A stretch of DNA of 64,000 bases from Pseudogulbenkiania ferrooxidans 2002 (lineage in GTDB: Bacteria; Pseudomonadota; Gammaproteobacteria; Burkholderiales; Chromobacteriaceae): positions 1-64,000 of the forward strand of contig NZ_ACIS01000003.1 in NCBI RefSeq assembly GCF_000174355.1, in the 5' to 3' direction. Positions 36,017-46,024 of this stretch are shown in pieces. The translations under genes were made by a program, and so were the position numbers. Under the pieces are notes generated by a model that made no database searches, was not told the DNA's origin, and saw nothing but the letters and a program-made list of their open reading frames with translations. Within the stretch, counting starts at the first letter, position 1, and each line of letters opens with the position of its first letter.

Positions 36017-36775
36017 ATGTTCACCGTCACGCCCGTGCCCGCCTTTTCCGACAATTATATCTGGCTTTTGCAGCAAGCCGGCCGTGCCGTTGCGGTCGAC
36101 CCGGGCGACGCCGCGCCGGTGCTGGCCTATCTCGCGGCGCACGGCCTGGCGCTTGAGGCGGTGCTAGTGACCCATCACCACGCAGATCACGTCGGCGGCC
36201 TGGCCGAATTGACGCGGCATTACCTGCACCTGCGCATCATCGGTCCGGCATCGATCGCCCAGGTCAACGAAGCCGTGATGGACGGCTCGCGGTTCGAGCT
36301 GCTGAGCGCCCAATTCGACGTGCTGGAAGTGCCCGGCCACACCCTCGACCACCTGGCCTACCTGACCGATGGCCGGCTGTTCTGCGGCGATACCCTGTTC
36401 GGTGCTGGCTGCGGCCGGCTGTTCGAGGGCTCGCCCGAGCAGATGCACGCCTCGCTCGGCCGCATCGCGGCGCTGCCCGACAGCACCCGGCTCTACCCGG
36501 CGCACGAGTACACCCTGTCCAACCTGCGCTTTGCCGCCGCGGTGGAGCCCGATAATGACGCCATCCGGCAAAGGTTGGCCGAAGACCAGGCCACGCTTGC
36601 GGCAGGCGAGCCGACGCTGCCGTCGACGCTGGACAAGGAGCGCGCCACCAATCCTTTTCTGCGCACTGCGGTCGACGCCGTGACGCGCCGCGCAGCCCAG
36701 CAAGCCGGCGCTCCCCTGACGACGCCGGCGGCGGTCTTCGCCGTGCTGCGTGAGTGGAAAAACAGCTTTCGTTAA
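36017..36775 (+). CDS. gloB: Hydroxyacylglutathione hydrolase (glyoxalase II)
   Basis: A 252-residue binuclear metal hydrolase that splits S-D-lactoylglutathione, second step of methylglyoxal detoxification. The metal motif is THHHADHVGG, with VPGHTLDHLAY and FCGDTLFGAGCGRLFEG. YPAHEYTLSNLRFA and the C-terminal NPFLRT helix are characteristic. The start at ATG 36017 (MFTVTPVPAFSDNYIW) matches all relatives. It is divergent from the methyltransferase with only about 20 bases between. The uptake-like motif at 36573 is read as Gln-Arg-Leu-Ala-Glu with AGG TTG. Confidence 0.96.
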   Translation: MFTVTPVPAFSDNYIWLLQQAGRAVAVDPGDAAPVLAYLAAHGLALEAVLVTHHHADHVGGLAELTRHYLHLRIIGPASIAQVNEAVMDGSRFELLSAQFDVLEVPGHTLDHLAYLTDGRLFCGDTLFGAGCGRLFEGSPEQMHASLGRIAALPDSTRLYPAHEYTLSNLRFAAAVEPDNDAIRQRLAEDQATLAAGEPTLPSTLDKERATNPFLRTAVDAVTRRAAQQAGAPLTTPAAVFAVLREWKNSFR

Positions 36776-36879
36776 AACAGAAAAAAGCTATATTCTCCCT
36801 ATAGGAAACGCGGTCATGGCACGCTTCATGTGCTTGGTCAAATATGACGAAAGCTCATGAAATTATTTGCTTTTTCGTG

Positions 36880-36908
36880 TTGACACCCCGTTTTCTGGCC
36901 GATAGCAT
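36880..36908 (+). promoter_or_regulatory. mltD promoter
   Basis: TTGACA (36880-36885), a 17-base spacer and TAGCAT (36903-36908), with the ATG 32 bases after the -10. Confidence 0.65.
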
Positions 36909-36939
36909 CGGCCAGAATTTCTGATTTCAGGCCCGCCAA

Positions 36940-38916
36940 ATGAAAAGAATCACACCATTGGCACTTTCGTTGTCATTTGTATTTTCCGCCGCCCCGCTGG
37001 TCCACGCGGAAGACTCGGGCGCCTTCCGCCAGTCGATCGGGGTGGACGAAGGCCTGGCCACCGGCCTCGACATGATGCTGCTCAACTCCAGCCTGCTGCG
37101 TAACGGCGACAACGTCTGGCAGCGCGTGCGCGAGGGTTTTCAGCTCGACGAGGTCAACGCCGAACTGGTGCGCCGCCACGAACGCAGCCTGGCCGCCCGT
37201 CCCGAATACTTCAGCCGCATTCTCGAACGTAGTCACAAATACCTGTTCCACATCATGAACGAAGTGGAACGGCGCGGCATGCCGACCGAGATCGCCCTGC
37301 TGCCGGCGGTCGAGAGCGCCTTCGTCGCCACCGCCCAGTCGCCAGTCGGCGCCTCCGGATTGTGGCAGTTCATGCCCTCCACCGGGCGCCACTACGGCCT
37401 GGAACAGACCTGGTGGTACGATGGCCGCCGCGATGTCACCGCCTCCACCTCCGCCGCGCTGGACTACCTCGATTACCTGCACGGCCTGTTCGGCGACTGG
37501 AACCTGGCGCTCGCCGCGTACAACTGGGGAGAAGGCAACCTGACACGCGCCATCGCCCGTGCCCAGGCCGCCGGCCTCGAGCCCACCTACGAAAACCTCA
37601 AGCTGCCGAACGAGACGCGCAACTACGTACCTAAGCTGCTGGCGGTGCGCAACCTGCTCGCCAGCCCCGACAAGTTCGGCCTGAAGCTCGACAAATTCCC
37701 CAACAAGCCCTACTTCGTCGCGGTTTCCACCGGTCGTCATATGGACCTAGACGTCGCCGCCAAAATGGCCGGCATGTCGGTGAGCGAGTTCAAGGAACTC
37801 AATCCGGCCTTCAACCTGCCGGTCTACGCCCACAAGGCCGGGCGCCAGATGCTGATCCCGGCCAACCGCGTCGACAAATTCGAAGCCAACCTCAACAAGT
37901 GGGACAAGCCGCTGCTGAGCTGGCAGGTTTACACCCCGGCCACCGATGAAGACCTGGCCGCCGTGGCCGACCGCTACGGCATGAGCCCGGCCCAATTGCA
38001 GGCTGTGAACCGCGTCAAGGGTTCCACCATCAGCGCCGGCAAGCCGTTGCTGGTGGCGCTGAAAGGTAATGCCGACCTCAACAGCACCACCACCGATACC
38101 GATAGCGGCGGCGACACTACCGTGGCCGGCACGTTTGCTACAGCAACGCTGGTCGCCAGCGCCAGCCCGGCAGTCAGGGTCGGCACGCCCCCGAGTGGCG
38201 GCGTCCAGCCCGTCGCACTGACCGTGCGCGCCACGACCGCCGCCATCCCTGTGGCTCCGTCGGCGACAGCCGCGGAAAATACCGGCGCCGTACGCGATAC
38301 CTCCACCGCCGTCCCGAGCAGCCTCCCGGAGAGCAAGCCGAGCGAGACCAGCGTCGCCGCCGCCAAACCCGCGACACCGGGCAGCACACCGCAGGTCAAA
38401 GCCAGCGAAGTCAGCGTCGCCAGCAACACCACCGCTCCGAGCAATACCCCGGTGGTCAAGGCCAGCGAGGCGAGTGTCGCCAGCAGCAAGGCTAATGAAG
38501 CCGGCACGGCAGTCGCGAGCAGCGCAACCCCGGCCGTTGCCACCACCTACATCGTGGCCTCGGGTGACACGCTCTACAATATTGCGCGTCGCTACAATCT
38601 GACGGTCAGCGATCTGAAAGCCTTCAACGGCCTGGCCGACAACGACATCCGCCTGGGGCAGACCTTGCAGCTCAAAGCCCCGGCCGGCACGGGCTACCTG
38701 GCCGCCGCTTCGCGCGACAGCCTGATGCGGGTCGCGGCCACCGCCACGGCAGCAACCGGCGCGGTGCCCGCCGAATACGTGGTGCAGCGCGGCGATACCA
38801 TGTTCAGTATCGCCCGCAAGTTCGGCGTGCGTCACAGCGACCTGCAACGCTGGAATGGCTCGGACGAAGTGGTCTCGCTGCAACCGGGCCAGCGCGTCCG
38901 CCTGCAGGGTCTGTAA
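36940..38916 (+). CDS. mltD: Membrane-bound lytic murein transglycosylase D
   Basis: A 658-residue periplasmic peptidoglycan lyase. A signal peptide covers residues 1-23 (ending AAPLVHA). The SLT domain at about 105-220 contains the catalytic Glu in LLPAVESAF and then GASGLWQFMPSTGRHYGL and AYNWGEGNLTRAI. A degenerate LysM lies near residue 325, and two good LysM modules occur near 535 (YIVASGDTLYNIARRYNL) and 610 (YVVQRGDTMFSIARKFGV). Between SLT and the last LysMs is a 130-residue Ala/Ser/Thr/Pro linker with three imperfect repeats beginning KPSETSVAAA, KASEVSVASN and KASEASVASS. No lipobox cysteine is seen. Confidence 0.94.
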   Translation: MKRITPLALSLSFVFSAAPLVHAEDSGAFRQSIGVDEGLATGLDMMLLNSSLLRNGDNVWQRVREGFQLDEVNAELVRRHERSLAARPEYFSRILERSHKYLFHIMNEVERRGMPTEIALLPAVESAFVATAQSPVGASGLWQFMPSTGRHYGLEQTWWYDGRRDVTASTSAALDYLDYLHGLFGDWNLALAAYNWGEGNLTRAIARAQAAGLEPTYENLKLPNETRNYVPKLLAVRNLLASPDKFGLKLDKFPNKPYFVAVSTGRHMDLDVAAKMAGMSVSEFKELNPAFNLPVYAHKAGRQMLIPANRVDKFEANLNKWDKPLLSWQVYTPATDEDLAAVADRYGMSPAQLQAVNRVKGSTISAGKPLLVALKGNADLNSTTTDTDSGGDTTVAGTFATATLVASASPAVRVGTPPSGGVQPVALTVRATTAAIPVAPSATAAENTGAVRDTSTAVPSSLPESKPSETSVAAAKPATPGSTPQVKASEVSVASNTTAPSNTPVVKASEASVASSKANEAGTAVASSATPAVATTYIVASGDTLYNIARRYNLTVSDLKAFNGLADNDIRLGQTLQLKAPAGTGYLAAASRDSLMRVAATATAATGAVPAEYVVQRGDTMFSIARKFGVRHSDLQRWNGSDEVVSLQPGQRVRLQGL

Positions 38917-39030
38917 CGCCCAGACGCCTGCACTCCTGGCTCCGGGTCGGCGGCGCGGACGATTCCTTGCCGCTGCCCGACCGCCACACTGGGCGGCAGC
39001 CGAAATTTCCGCGCGCGTTCAGGAATCAAT

Positions 39031-39075
39031 GCCCCACGAAAACAGCCCCGCAAAGCGGGGCTGTTTTCGTGGGGC
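39031..39075. terminator. Bidirectional terminator between mltD and dtd
   Basis: A perfect 21-bp inverted repeat beginning GCCCCACGAAAACAGCCCCG at 39031, with an AAA loop at 39052-39054. Convergent genes end on both sides. Confidence 0.88.
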
Positions 39076-39093
39076 AAGAAGGCCGGTACGGAC

Positions 39094-39546
39094 TCACTCC
39101 TGTTGCCGGCTGTCCAGCCAGATCGTCACCGGACCGTCGTTCACCAGCCCCACGTTCATGTCCGCGCCGAACACCCCGGTCGCCACCGGCTTGCCCAAGG
39201 TTTCGGCCAACGTCGCCACGAAGCGCTCGAACATCGGCGCCGAGATGTCGCCCCGCGCGGCACGGCTGTACGACGGCCGGTTGCCTTTCCTGGTGCTGGC
39301 GAACAGCGTGAACTGGCTCACGGCCAGCACCTCGCCCTGCACGTCGAGCACGGAGCGGTTCATCACCCCGGCTTCGTCGTTGAAAATACGCAACTGGGCG
39401 ATCTTGCGCACCAGCCAATCGATGTCGCTCTGCTCGTCCACCTCCTCCACGCCGACCAGCAACAGCAAGCCAGGCCCGATCGCCCCGCTCACCGCGCCAT
39501 CCACCCTGACTTCCGCTTTGCTCACCCGCTGCACCAGCACCCGCAT
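39094..39546 (-). CDS. dtd: D-aminoacyl-tRNA deacylase
   Basis: A 150-residue editing enzyme that frees tRNAs from D-amino acids and from glycine mischarged on tRNA-Ala. The catalytic strand SQFTLFAST and the cross-subunit motif [11 protein letters not shown] are both present, as is the start [13 protein letters not shown]. Length is normal. It stands alone. Confidence 0.96.
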   Translation of the reverse strand: MRVLVQRVSKAEVRVDGAVSGAIGPGLLLLVGVEEVDEQSDIDWLVRKIAQLRIFNDEAGVMNRSVLDVQGEVLAVSQFTLFASTRKGNRPSYSRAARGDISAPMFERFVATLAETLGKPVATGVFGADMNVGLVNDGPVTIWLDSRQQE

Positions 39547-39675
39547 TGCCCGATCTCCTGTTTCTCGACTGCCGGCATTCTAGCGTCTCTCCGGCGCCGG
39601 ATCACGGCTGTCGCGCCGTACGGGTGACGCACATCCGGTACAATCGCTTCATCGGAACCACGAGGACTCCCACCC

Positions 39676-40455
39676 ATGCTGATGGTGATCTCCCCGGCCA
39701 AGACGCTGGACTACGCCACCCCGCCCCGCACCGAGCGCTATACCCAACCGGACTTTCTCGACCACAGTGCCGAACTGATCGAGGTGCTGCGTGAGCACAG
39801 CCCGGCCGAAATCGGCCAGCTGATGGGCATCAGCGACCCGCTGGCCGTGCTCAACGCCGGCCGCTACGCCGAGTGGGCGCGCCCTTTCACGCCCGGCCAG
39901 GCCAAGCAGGCCGTACTCGCCTTCATGGGCGACGTCTACGAAGGGCTCAATGCCAACGAGCTGGACGAGGACGAACTCGACTACCTGCAGCAGCATCTGC
40001 GCGTGCTGTCCGGGCTCTACGGCGTGCTCAAGCCGCTCGACCTGATGCAGCCTTACCGCCTGGAAATGGGCACCCGTCTCGCCAACCCGCGCGGCAAGAA
40101 CCTGTACGAATTCTGGGGCGACATCGTGACCGACGCCCTGCGCCACCGTCTGGCCCAAGCCCCTGCTCCGGTCTTGGTCAACCTGGCTTCCGAAGAATAC
40201 TTCAAGGCGGTCAAGCCGAAGCAACTCGAGGCCACCGTAATCACTCCGGTGTTCCAGGATTGGAAGAATGGCCAATACAAGATCATCAGCTTCTACGCCA
40301 AGCGCGCGCGCGGACTGATGGCGCGCTGGGCCGCCAAACATCGCGTCACCGATCCGGAGCGGCTGAAAGCATTCGATTACGAGGGCTACGCCTTCGATGA
40401 CCAGGCCTCCGATGCGCGGCACTGGGTATTCCGCCGCGACCCGGCGCGGTGCTGA
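39676..40455 (+). CDS. yaaA: Peroxide stress protein YaaA (DUF328)
   Basis: A 259-residue DNA-binding protein that lowers free iron during peroxide stress in E. coli. Family marks are [22 protein letters not shown]-like [44 protein letters not shown] and the C-terminal YDGYAF-like YEGYAFDD. A -10-like TACAAT lies at 39639-39644. It ends at its own terminator. Confidence 0.94.
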   Translation: MLMVISPAKTLDYATPPRTERYTQPDFLDHSAELIEVLREHSPAEIGQLMGISDPLAVLNAGRYAEWARPFTPGQAKQAVLAFMGDVYEGLNANELDEDELDYLQQHLRVLSGLYGVLKPLDLMQPYRLEMGTRLANPRGKNLYEFWGDIVTDALRHRLAQAPAPVLVNLASEEYFKAVKPKQLEATVITPVFQDWKNGQYKIISFYAKRARGLMARWAAKHRVTDPERLKAFDYEGYAFDDQASDARHWVFRRDPARC

Positions 40456-40458
40456 ACA

Positions 40459-40482
40459 ACCGGGCCTCCTGCCCGGTTTTTC
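40459..40482 (+). terminator. yaaA terminator
   Basis: ACCGGGC-CTCCT-GCCCGGT followed by TTTTTC, three bases after the stop. Confidence 0.85.
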
Positions 40483-40582
40483 TCTCGCCCCCCTCGTCGC
40501 CTCCCCTAAATCACGCTTGTTGTTAACAATAAAAACCCCATTGGCAACATGTAATTACATGAAAAGCGAAAGCGCGTCTGAG

Positions 40583-40596
40583 TTGATCTAGGTCAT
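40583..40596 (+). promoter_or_regulatory. Imperfect FNR-like box before the PAS chemoreceptor
   Basis: TTGAT-CTAG-GTCAT keeps the left half site and three bases of the right. It lies about 90 bases before the start. An oxygen-linked control of an aerotaxis-type receptor would make sense, but the match is only partial. Confidence 0.3.
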
Positions 40597-40677
40597 ACCA
40601 TGACGATGTCACCGCCCCTATCGTTCGGCCAACCAAAATGGAACAGCCAGAACAATGAATCAAACAAGGGGGCGGGA

Positions 40678-42252
40678 ATGAAAGTGAATCTACCCATCAG
40701 CGGCGTCGAGAAGCCCTTTACCGAAGGCATCATCGTCACGCGTACCGACCCTCAGGGGGTCATCACCCACGCCAACGACCTGTTCGTGCAGGTATCCGGT
40801 TTCAGCCGTGAGGAACTGCTCGGCAGTCATCACCACATCGTGCGCCATCCGGAGATGCCGGCGGTGCTGTTCGAGGACCTGTGGCGCACGGTCAAGGCCG
40901 ACCAACCCTGGCGCGGCTACGTCAAGAACCGCTGCAAAAACGGCGACCACTATTGGGTTGACGCCCTCGTCATCCCGGTACGCCAGGAAGGCAGTACCGT
41001 CGGCTACATGTCGGTGCGCCGCCCGGCCTCACGCGAGGCCATTCGTCACGCCGAGCAGTGGTACGCCGAACTGGCGGCCGGCCAGAAACTGGTCAAGCCC
41101 CGTCCGGGCGGCATACGGGAAACGCGCGTACGCATGGCTTTTGGCGCACTGACGAGCCTCATACTGGGCTATTTTGCCTGGCACGGCAGTTCGCCCGTCG
41201 ACTATGCCCTGGCCAGCGGCGGTTTGTTGGCCCTGGCGGGCTGGGTAGTCTTCGAACGGCAGCGGGCCGGACGCTTTGCCCGCCTGCGCGCGGTCTGCCA
41301 CGACATCGCCGAAGGCCGCTTGAACAACGAACTGGCCATCCATCGCCTGGGAGAATGCGGCGATCTGGAAGAGACCCTCGCCTACATGCAGGTGCATCTC
41401 AAGGTGATGATCGACGAGTTGCAGATGAATGCCCGGTCCCTCGCCGCCGGCACCGGCGACATGAACGACAGCCTGAACGACATCCGGCAGCGCATGGAGG
41501 CCGGCAATCACAGCGTGACGCAAATGAGCAGCGCCATCGAGCAGCTGTCCTCGTCGATTGAGCAAGTCGCGCAACATGCCAGCGATACCTCACAACTGTC
41601 GGCCCGCTCGCGCGACGCGATCCAGTCGGGCGAGCAGGAAATGGCGCGCTCACGCTCCTGCAGTCTGGACGCCGCCCAGGCGGTGGAAACGGCGCAGGAC
41701 ACCATCCGCTCCCTGTCCGACGCCATCAACGCCATCGGACAGGTCACCCAGACCATCCACGACATCGCCGAACAGACCAACCTGCTGGCACTCAACGCCG
41801 CCATCGAGGCGGCGCGCGCCGGCGAAAGCGGCCGGGGCTTCGCCGTGGTGGCGGACGAAGTGCGCAAGCTGGCCGAACGCACCAGCGCCAGTACCGAGCA
41901 GATCAACGCCCTGGTCGACAACGTGCACCAGGCGGCAGAAGGTACCATCGCCACCATGAAGACCGTCACCGAGGCGACCCGCGCCGGCGTCGCCACGCAG
42001 CAGAGCACCGCCCAGCAACTGGCCGCCGTGCGCGACACCACGCTGCAGGTCAACGACATGATGAGGGACGTGGCCATGACCAACAGCCAGCAGTCGGCCT
42101 CCGCCGCCCAATTGTCGGCGCGCATGGGCGACGTCGCCACCCAGATCGCCGAATCACACCAGCATGTCGAAGAAGCCGGCCAAGTCATCACCCGCTTGGC
42201 CAGCCAGTCGCGCCAACTGGCCAGACTGGCGGGACAATTCGAGATTCATTGA
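40678..42252 (+). CDS. PAS-domain methyl-accepting chemotaxis protein (Aer-like)
   Basis: A 524-residue receptor. A PAS domain covers residues 15-120 ([48 protein letters not shown]), the arrangement found in the aerotaxis receptor Aer. Two adjacent hydrophobic segments lie near 155-200, with almost no periplasmic loop. A HAMP-like linker follows, and the signalling tip is [20 protein letters not shown] followed by [18 protein letters not shown]. The PAS domain presumably carries FAD or haem and senses redox or oxygen. The ATG at 40678 has a GGGGCGGG site; an earlier ATG at 40600 lacks one. No che genes are nearby. Confidence 0.9.
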   Translation: MKVNLPISGVEKPFTEGIIVTRTDPQGVITHANDLFVQVSGFSREELLGSHHHIVRHPEMPAVLFEDLWRTVKADQPWRGYVKNRCKNGDHYWVDALVIPVRQEGSTVGYMSVRRPASREAIRHAEQWYAELAAGQKLVKPRPGGIRETRVRMAFGALTSLILGYFAWHGSSPVDYALASGGLLALAGWVVFERQRAGRFARLRAVCHDIAEGRLNNELAIHRLGECGDLEETLAYMQVHLKVMIDELQMNARSLAAGTGDMNDSLNDIRQRMEAGNHSVTQMSSAIEQLSSSIEQVAQHASDTSQLSARSRDAIQSGEQEMARSRSCSLDAAQAVETAQDTIRSLSDAINAIGQVTQTIHDIAEQTNLLALNAAIEAARAGESGRGFAVVADEVRKLAERTSASTEQINALVDNVHQAAEGTIATMKTVTEATRAGVATQQSTAQQLAAVRDTTLQVNDMMRDVAMTNSQQSASAAQLSARMGDVATQIAESHQHVEEAGQVITRLASQSRQLARLAGQFEIH

Positions 42253-42415
42253 CGGTGGCGGAAGGGGGCCGGCGGAGACGAGGCATACGACACCCGGCCC
42301 ACACGGCTCCAGCGGCAGATCGAGGCGTCGGCCCCGCGACGCGGGGAGGCGATCTGTCAGGGGAAGGGAGTGAGTAGCGGCAGCGGGCGGAGCAAACGAA
42401 AACAGACGCCCAAGC

Positions 42416-42449
42416 AAAAAGCCGTGAATTCTTGGCAGAATTCACGGCT
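42416..42449 (-). terminator. tRNA-fMet terminator
   Basis: AGCCGTGAATTC (42420-42431) and GAATTCACGGCT (42438-42449) form a 12-bp stem, followed on the minus strand by TTTTTG. Confidence 0.82.
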
Positions 42450-42455
42450 TTATGT

Positions 42456-42532
<77 letters not shown>

Positions 42533-42687
42533 ACAGAAACCTGTTGCTGCCAAGCACTTCTTTGCGAAGCGTCTCGTGCAGCGAGGAGACGAACTATAAA
42601 CTTCGGTTAAAGATCGGTCAAGCGTTTTTCGAAAAAAAGTCAGACTAATGATTCTAGGCGGAAACACGCCCTCCCCCAGCCTCCACC

Positions 42688-42972
42688 TCAGAGTGTCGGC
42701 CAGCAGCTGAAACCCTCCAGCGAAGCGTCCACCACGCACTCCTGCACCTCGACCATGCTGACCTCGGCCGTTGGCGGGCCGTTACGCGCCCAGGTAACAA
42801 ATTCCAGCAAGTTCTCCGGCTCGCCGCTGATCAATGCCTCGACCGTGCCATCGCGGCGGTTGCGGACCCAGCCGCTGACCCCAAGACGGGACGCTTCCGC
42901 GACGGCGCCGTCGCGGTAACACACGCCCTGGACCCTGCCATGAATGCGCAGCAGCCGTGTCATTTGTCTCAT
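42688..42972 (-). CDS. acyP: Acylphosphatase
   Basis: A 94-residue enzyme that hydrolyses acyl phosphates. The signature is IHGRVQGVCYRDGAVAEA, with the catalytic Arg in the R-D-G part, and GWVRNRRDGTVEALISGE with the catalytic Asn. The ATG at 42972 has GGGGAGGAGACGGAC just before it and so is preferred over a start three codons later. It is a single gene. Confidence 0.92.
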   Translation of the reverse strand: MRQMTRLLRIHGRVQGVCYRDGAVAEASRLGVSGWVRNRRDGTVEALISGEPENLLEFVTWARNGPPTAEVSMVEVQECVVDASLEGFSCWPTL

Positions 42973-43121
42973 GTCCGTCTCCTCCCCCCTGTCCTGTTGA
43001 TAGCAGTCGCCACGAGCGATGGCAATACCCTTGAAACGCCAAACCCCGTTGGCGCCGAGCGCGAACGGGGTTTGGGGGGTGATCCCGAGAGGCGGCCCCA
43101 AGGGGCCGTCAGCGGCGACGA

Positions 43122-43307
43122 TCAGGCCGCGGTCGGGATGAAGGCGTTGGCCGAATAGAGGGCGCTGGCCATACCCAACACCGACCGGAAGGTGACTTCG
43201 AACTGCTTGCCGATCTGGCGGATACTGATCACTTCGTAACGGATCTCATGGCCGTCGTCTTTTCGCTCGACAATTTTGCAGCCTGGCTGCAATTGACTTA
43301 CACGCAT
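43122..43307 (-). CDS. Small basic beta-rich protein of unknown function
   Basis: A 61-residue protein with a strong ribosome site (AAGGAGAAA, 5-6 bases before ATG 43305-43307). The alternating pattern QPGCKIVERKDDGHEIRYEVISIRQIGKQFEVTF suggests a small beta barrel, followed by a short hydrophobic tail. It is unrecognised. The site is complementary over nine bases to the CU-rich part of the candidate small RNA at 17029. The uptake-like core GTTGGCCGAA (43146-43155) lies in its last codons. A GC-rich inverted repeat at about 43039-43074 follows. Confidence 0.6.
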   Translation of the reverse strand: MRVSQLQPGCKIVERKDDGHEIRYEVISIRQIGKQFEVTFRSVLGMASALYSANAFIPTAA

Positions 43308-43476
43308 TACTTTCTCCTTGTTGTTTTCAATAACAACAACATTGTCATACCAACACTTAACTTTTCACGAAATCTCAACATAAATCAATAGACAACGGCA
43401 GGAACACGACGTTCCCAGTTGAATGGACACACTGTAGCAGCGTGAGATGACAACTTGATGACTTCTAGAATGGAAA

Positions 43477-43511
43477 ACGCCTTGCCAGCTTCAAAGAGGC
43501 TGGCAAGGCGT
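43477..43511 (-). terminator. metG terminator
   Basis: ACGCCTTGCCAGC and GCTGGCAAGGCGT form a 13-bp stem, followed by TTTTCC on the minus strand, 45 bases after metG. Confidence 0.85.
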
Positions 43512-43555
43512 CAATGGGTCAGTATACCCTAATTTTTCTTTTACACAACAACTAT

Positions 43556-45664
43556 TTAGCCGATGCGCATCCCCGGCTGGGCGCCATCGTCGGTATCGAG
43601 CAGGAACAACCCGCTCGTGTCGTCGTTGCCGGAGGCGCAGACGATCATGCCGGCCGACACCCCGAAGCGCATCTTGCGCGGTGCCAGGTTGGCCACCACG
43701 ATGACGTTGCGGCCGACCAGCTTGTCAGGCTCCTGGTAGGCCTGGCGGATGCCGGAGAAGATGTTGCGCGTCTCGAAACCGAGGTCGACGGTAAACTGCA
43801 GCAGCTTGTCCGAACCATCGACGAACTGGCAGGCCAGCACCTTGCCGACGCGTAGGTCGAGCTTGGCGAAGTCGTCGATGGTGATGGTGTCGGCGAGCGG
43901 CTCATAGTTGGCCGAAGCCTCGGCCGGGGCAGCTTGTTGTTCCATGCTTTGTTTGTTCGCTTCGATCAGCTTGTCGATCTGAGCCGCCTCGACGCGCTGC
44001 ATCAGATGCTGGTACGGTTTGATGGTGTGGCCGAGCAGCAGGGTGTCGGCGTCGTCCCACGTGAGCGGGGCGACGTTGAGGAAGGCCTCGACGTCGGCCG
44101 CCAGCTTCGGCAGCACCGGCTTGAGGTAGATGGCCAACAGGCGGAAGGCGTTGACCAGCACGGTACAGACTTCGTGCAGGCGCGCCTCCATCCCTTCCTG
44201 TTTGGCGAGTTCCCACGGCTTGTTGGTGTCGACGTAGGCGTTGACCTCGTCGGCCAGCGCCATCACGTCCCGCAGCGCGCGGGCGTATTCACGCGCCTCG
44301 TAAGCGGCGGCCAGCGTCGCGCTGCTTTCGGCCAACTGCTGCAGCAGTGGGTGTTCGCACTGCGCGGCATGGCACACCGGGCTCGCCAGCGCGGAGCTGG
44401 ATACGCTCTCCGCCAGACGGCCGCCAAATCGCTTGGTGATGAAGCCGGCGGCGCGGCTGGCGATGTTGACGAACTTGCCGATCAGGTCGGAGTTGACGCG
44501 CGCCACGAAGTCGTCGAGCGACAGGTCGATATCCTCGATGCGGGCATTCAGCTTGGCGGCCACGTAATAGCGCATCCATTCCGGATTCAGGCCGCAGTCG
44601 AGGTAGCTCTTGGCGGTGATGAAGGTGCCGCGCGACTTGGACATCTTCTGCCCGTCCACGGTGAGGAAGCCGTGGGCAAACACGCCGGTGGGAGCGCGGT
44701 AGCCGGAGTACTTCAGCATCGCCGGCCAGAACAGGGCGTGGAAGTACAGGATGTCCTTGCCGATGAAGTGGTACAGCTCGGCATCCGAATCCGGACCGAA
44801 GTAGTCGTCGAAATCGAGGCCGCTCTTTTCGCACAGGTTCTTGAAGCTCGCCATGTAGCCGATCGGGGCGTCGAGCCAGACGTAGAAGTACTTGCCCGGT
44901 GCGTCGGGGATCTCGAAGCCGAAGTACGGGGCGTCGCGGCTGATGTCCCAATCGTGCAGGCCGCCCTCGATCCACTCGTTCATCTTGTTGAGCGATTCAT
45001 GCTGCAGGTGCGGCTGGGTTTCGCCGTCGGGGCGCACGCTGGAACCGGCGGTCCAGGCCTTGAGGAAGTCGGCGCAATCGCCCAGGCGGAAGAAGTAGTG
45101 CTCGGACGACTTGAGCACCGGCGTGGCGCCGGATACCGCCGAGTACGGGTTCTTCAGGTCGGTCGGGCTGTAGGTGGCGCCGCAGCTCTCGCAGTTGTCG
45201 CCGTACTGGTCCTTGGCGCCGCACTTGGGGCACTCGCCCTTGACGAAGCGGTCCGGCAGGAACATCTGCTTTTCCGGATCGAACAGCTGCTCGATGGTGC
45301 GCGACACGATCTTGCCGTTGGCGCGCAGCGTGCGGTAGATGTGCTCGGCGAAGTGCTTGTTTTCAGGGCTGTTGGTGCTGTAGTAGTTGTCGTAGCCGAT
45401 GTGGAAGCCGGTGAAATCGGCCAGGTGCTCGGCCTTGACGCGCTCGATCAGCTGCTCGGGCGTGATGCCCTGCTTCTCGGCGGCGAGCATGATCGGCGTG
45501 CCGTGGGTGTCGTCGGCACAGACGTAATGGCAGGCGTGGCCGCGCATTTTCTGGAAGCGCACCCAGACGTCGGTCTGGATGTGTTCGACCATGTGGCCGA
45601 GGTGAATCGCGCCGTTGGCGTACGGCAGGGCGCTGGTCACCAGAATCTTGCGTGGGGAGGTCAT
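43556..45664 (-). CDS. metG: Methionyl-tRNA synthetase
   Basis: A 702-residue class I synthetase. The HIGH-type motif is [13 protein letters not shown], the zinc knuckle has CPKC and CESC, and KMSKS is present as [12 protein letters not shown]. The C-terminal EMAP-II-like tRNA-binding domain starts near [18 protein letters not shown]. The ATG at 45664 ([18 protein letters not shown]) is the usual beginning; an upstream in-frame extension of 30 residues lies in the intergenic leader. Two copies of the GTTGGCCGAA core occur inside. Confidence 0.97.
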   Translation of the reverse strand: MTSPRKILVTSALPYANGAIHLGHMVEHIQTDVWVRFQKMRGHACHYVCADDTHGTPIMLAAEKQGITPEQLIERVKAEHLADFTGFHIGYDNYYSTNSPENKHFAEHIYRTLRANGKIVSRTIEQLFDPEKQMFLPDRFVKGECPKCGAKDQYGDNCESCGATYSPTDLKNPYSAVSGATPVLKSSEHYFFRLGDCADFLKAWTAGSSVRPDGETQPHLQHESLNKMNEWIEGGLHDWDISRDAPYFGFEIPDAPGKYFYVWLDAPIGYMASFKNLCEKSGLDFDDYFGPDSDAELYHFIGKDILYFHALFWPAMLKYSGYRAPTGVFAHGFLTVDGQKMSKSRGTFITAKSYLDCGLNPEWMRYYVAAKLNARIEDIDLSLDDFVARVNSDLIGKFVNIASRAAGFITKRFGGRLAESVSSSALASPVCHAAQCEHPLLQQLAESSATLAAAYEAREYARALRDVMALADEVNAYVDTNKPWELAKQEGMEARLHEVCTVLVNAFRLLAIYLKPVLPKLAADVEAFLNVAPLTWDDADTLLLGHTIKPYQHLMQRVEAAQIDKLIEANKQSMEQQAAPAEASANYEPLADTITIDDFAKLDLRVGKVLACQFVDGSDKLLQFTVDLGFETRNIFSGIRQAYQEPDKLVGRNVIVVANLAPRKMRFGVSAGMIVCASGNDDTSGLFLLDTDDGAQPGMRIG

Positions 45665-46024
45665 TCGGGGGTCCCTGGTTCGAATCTCAAGCGATCGATT
45701 ATAACAGCAGGACCGGCCGCCTTGGAGCGGGCCAAGGCCTTGCTGCGTTTCCATGGAGGCACAACGGAAGAGGCCGGCTCGTTCTTGTGGAACGGGCCGG
45801 CCTCTTCAGGGGGCGCCACGGCGGTAGTCCGTGGCGGGTACGACGTGTGAGGGGCATTTTAATGCATCGCGCGGCGCACGGCTAGCACCGGCAACGCCGA
45901 GGTGCCGACGGCTCGCAGCGGGCTGCAGCGCCCTAGCGCACCGGCGCCAAGCACCCGCCCATGCCCTGCGCGCAAGGCAGAATTCGAGTAAACTGGTCGG
46001 GTATTTTCAACCCGGTCCCCGGCC
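45665..46024. other. Divergent intergenic region between metG and mrp
   Basis: 360 bases with no gene. It holds a hairpin, GAAGAGGCCGGC (45767-45778) with GCCGGCCTCTTC (45796-45807), and an inner GTTC/GAAC pair. The hairpin lies upstream of both genes and has no T run, so it is probably not a terminator; it could be a leader structure of metG. No riboswitch or T-box features were recognised. Confidence 0.5.
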
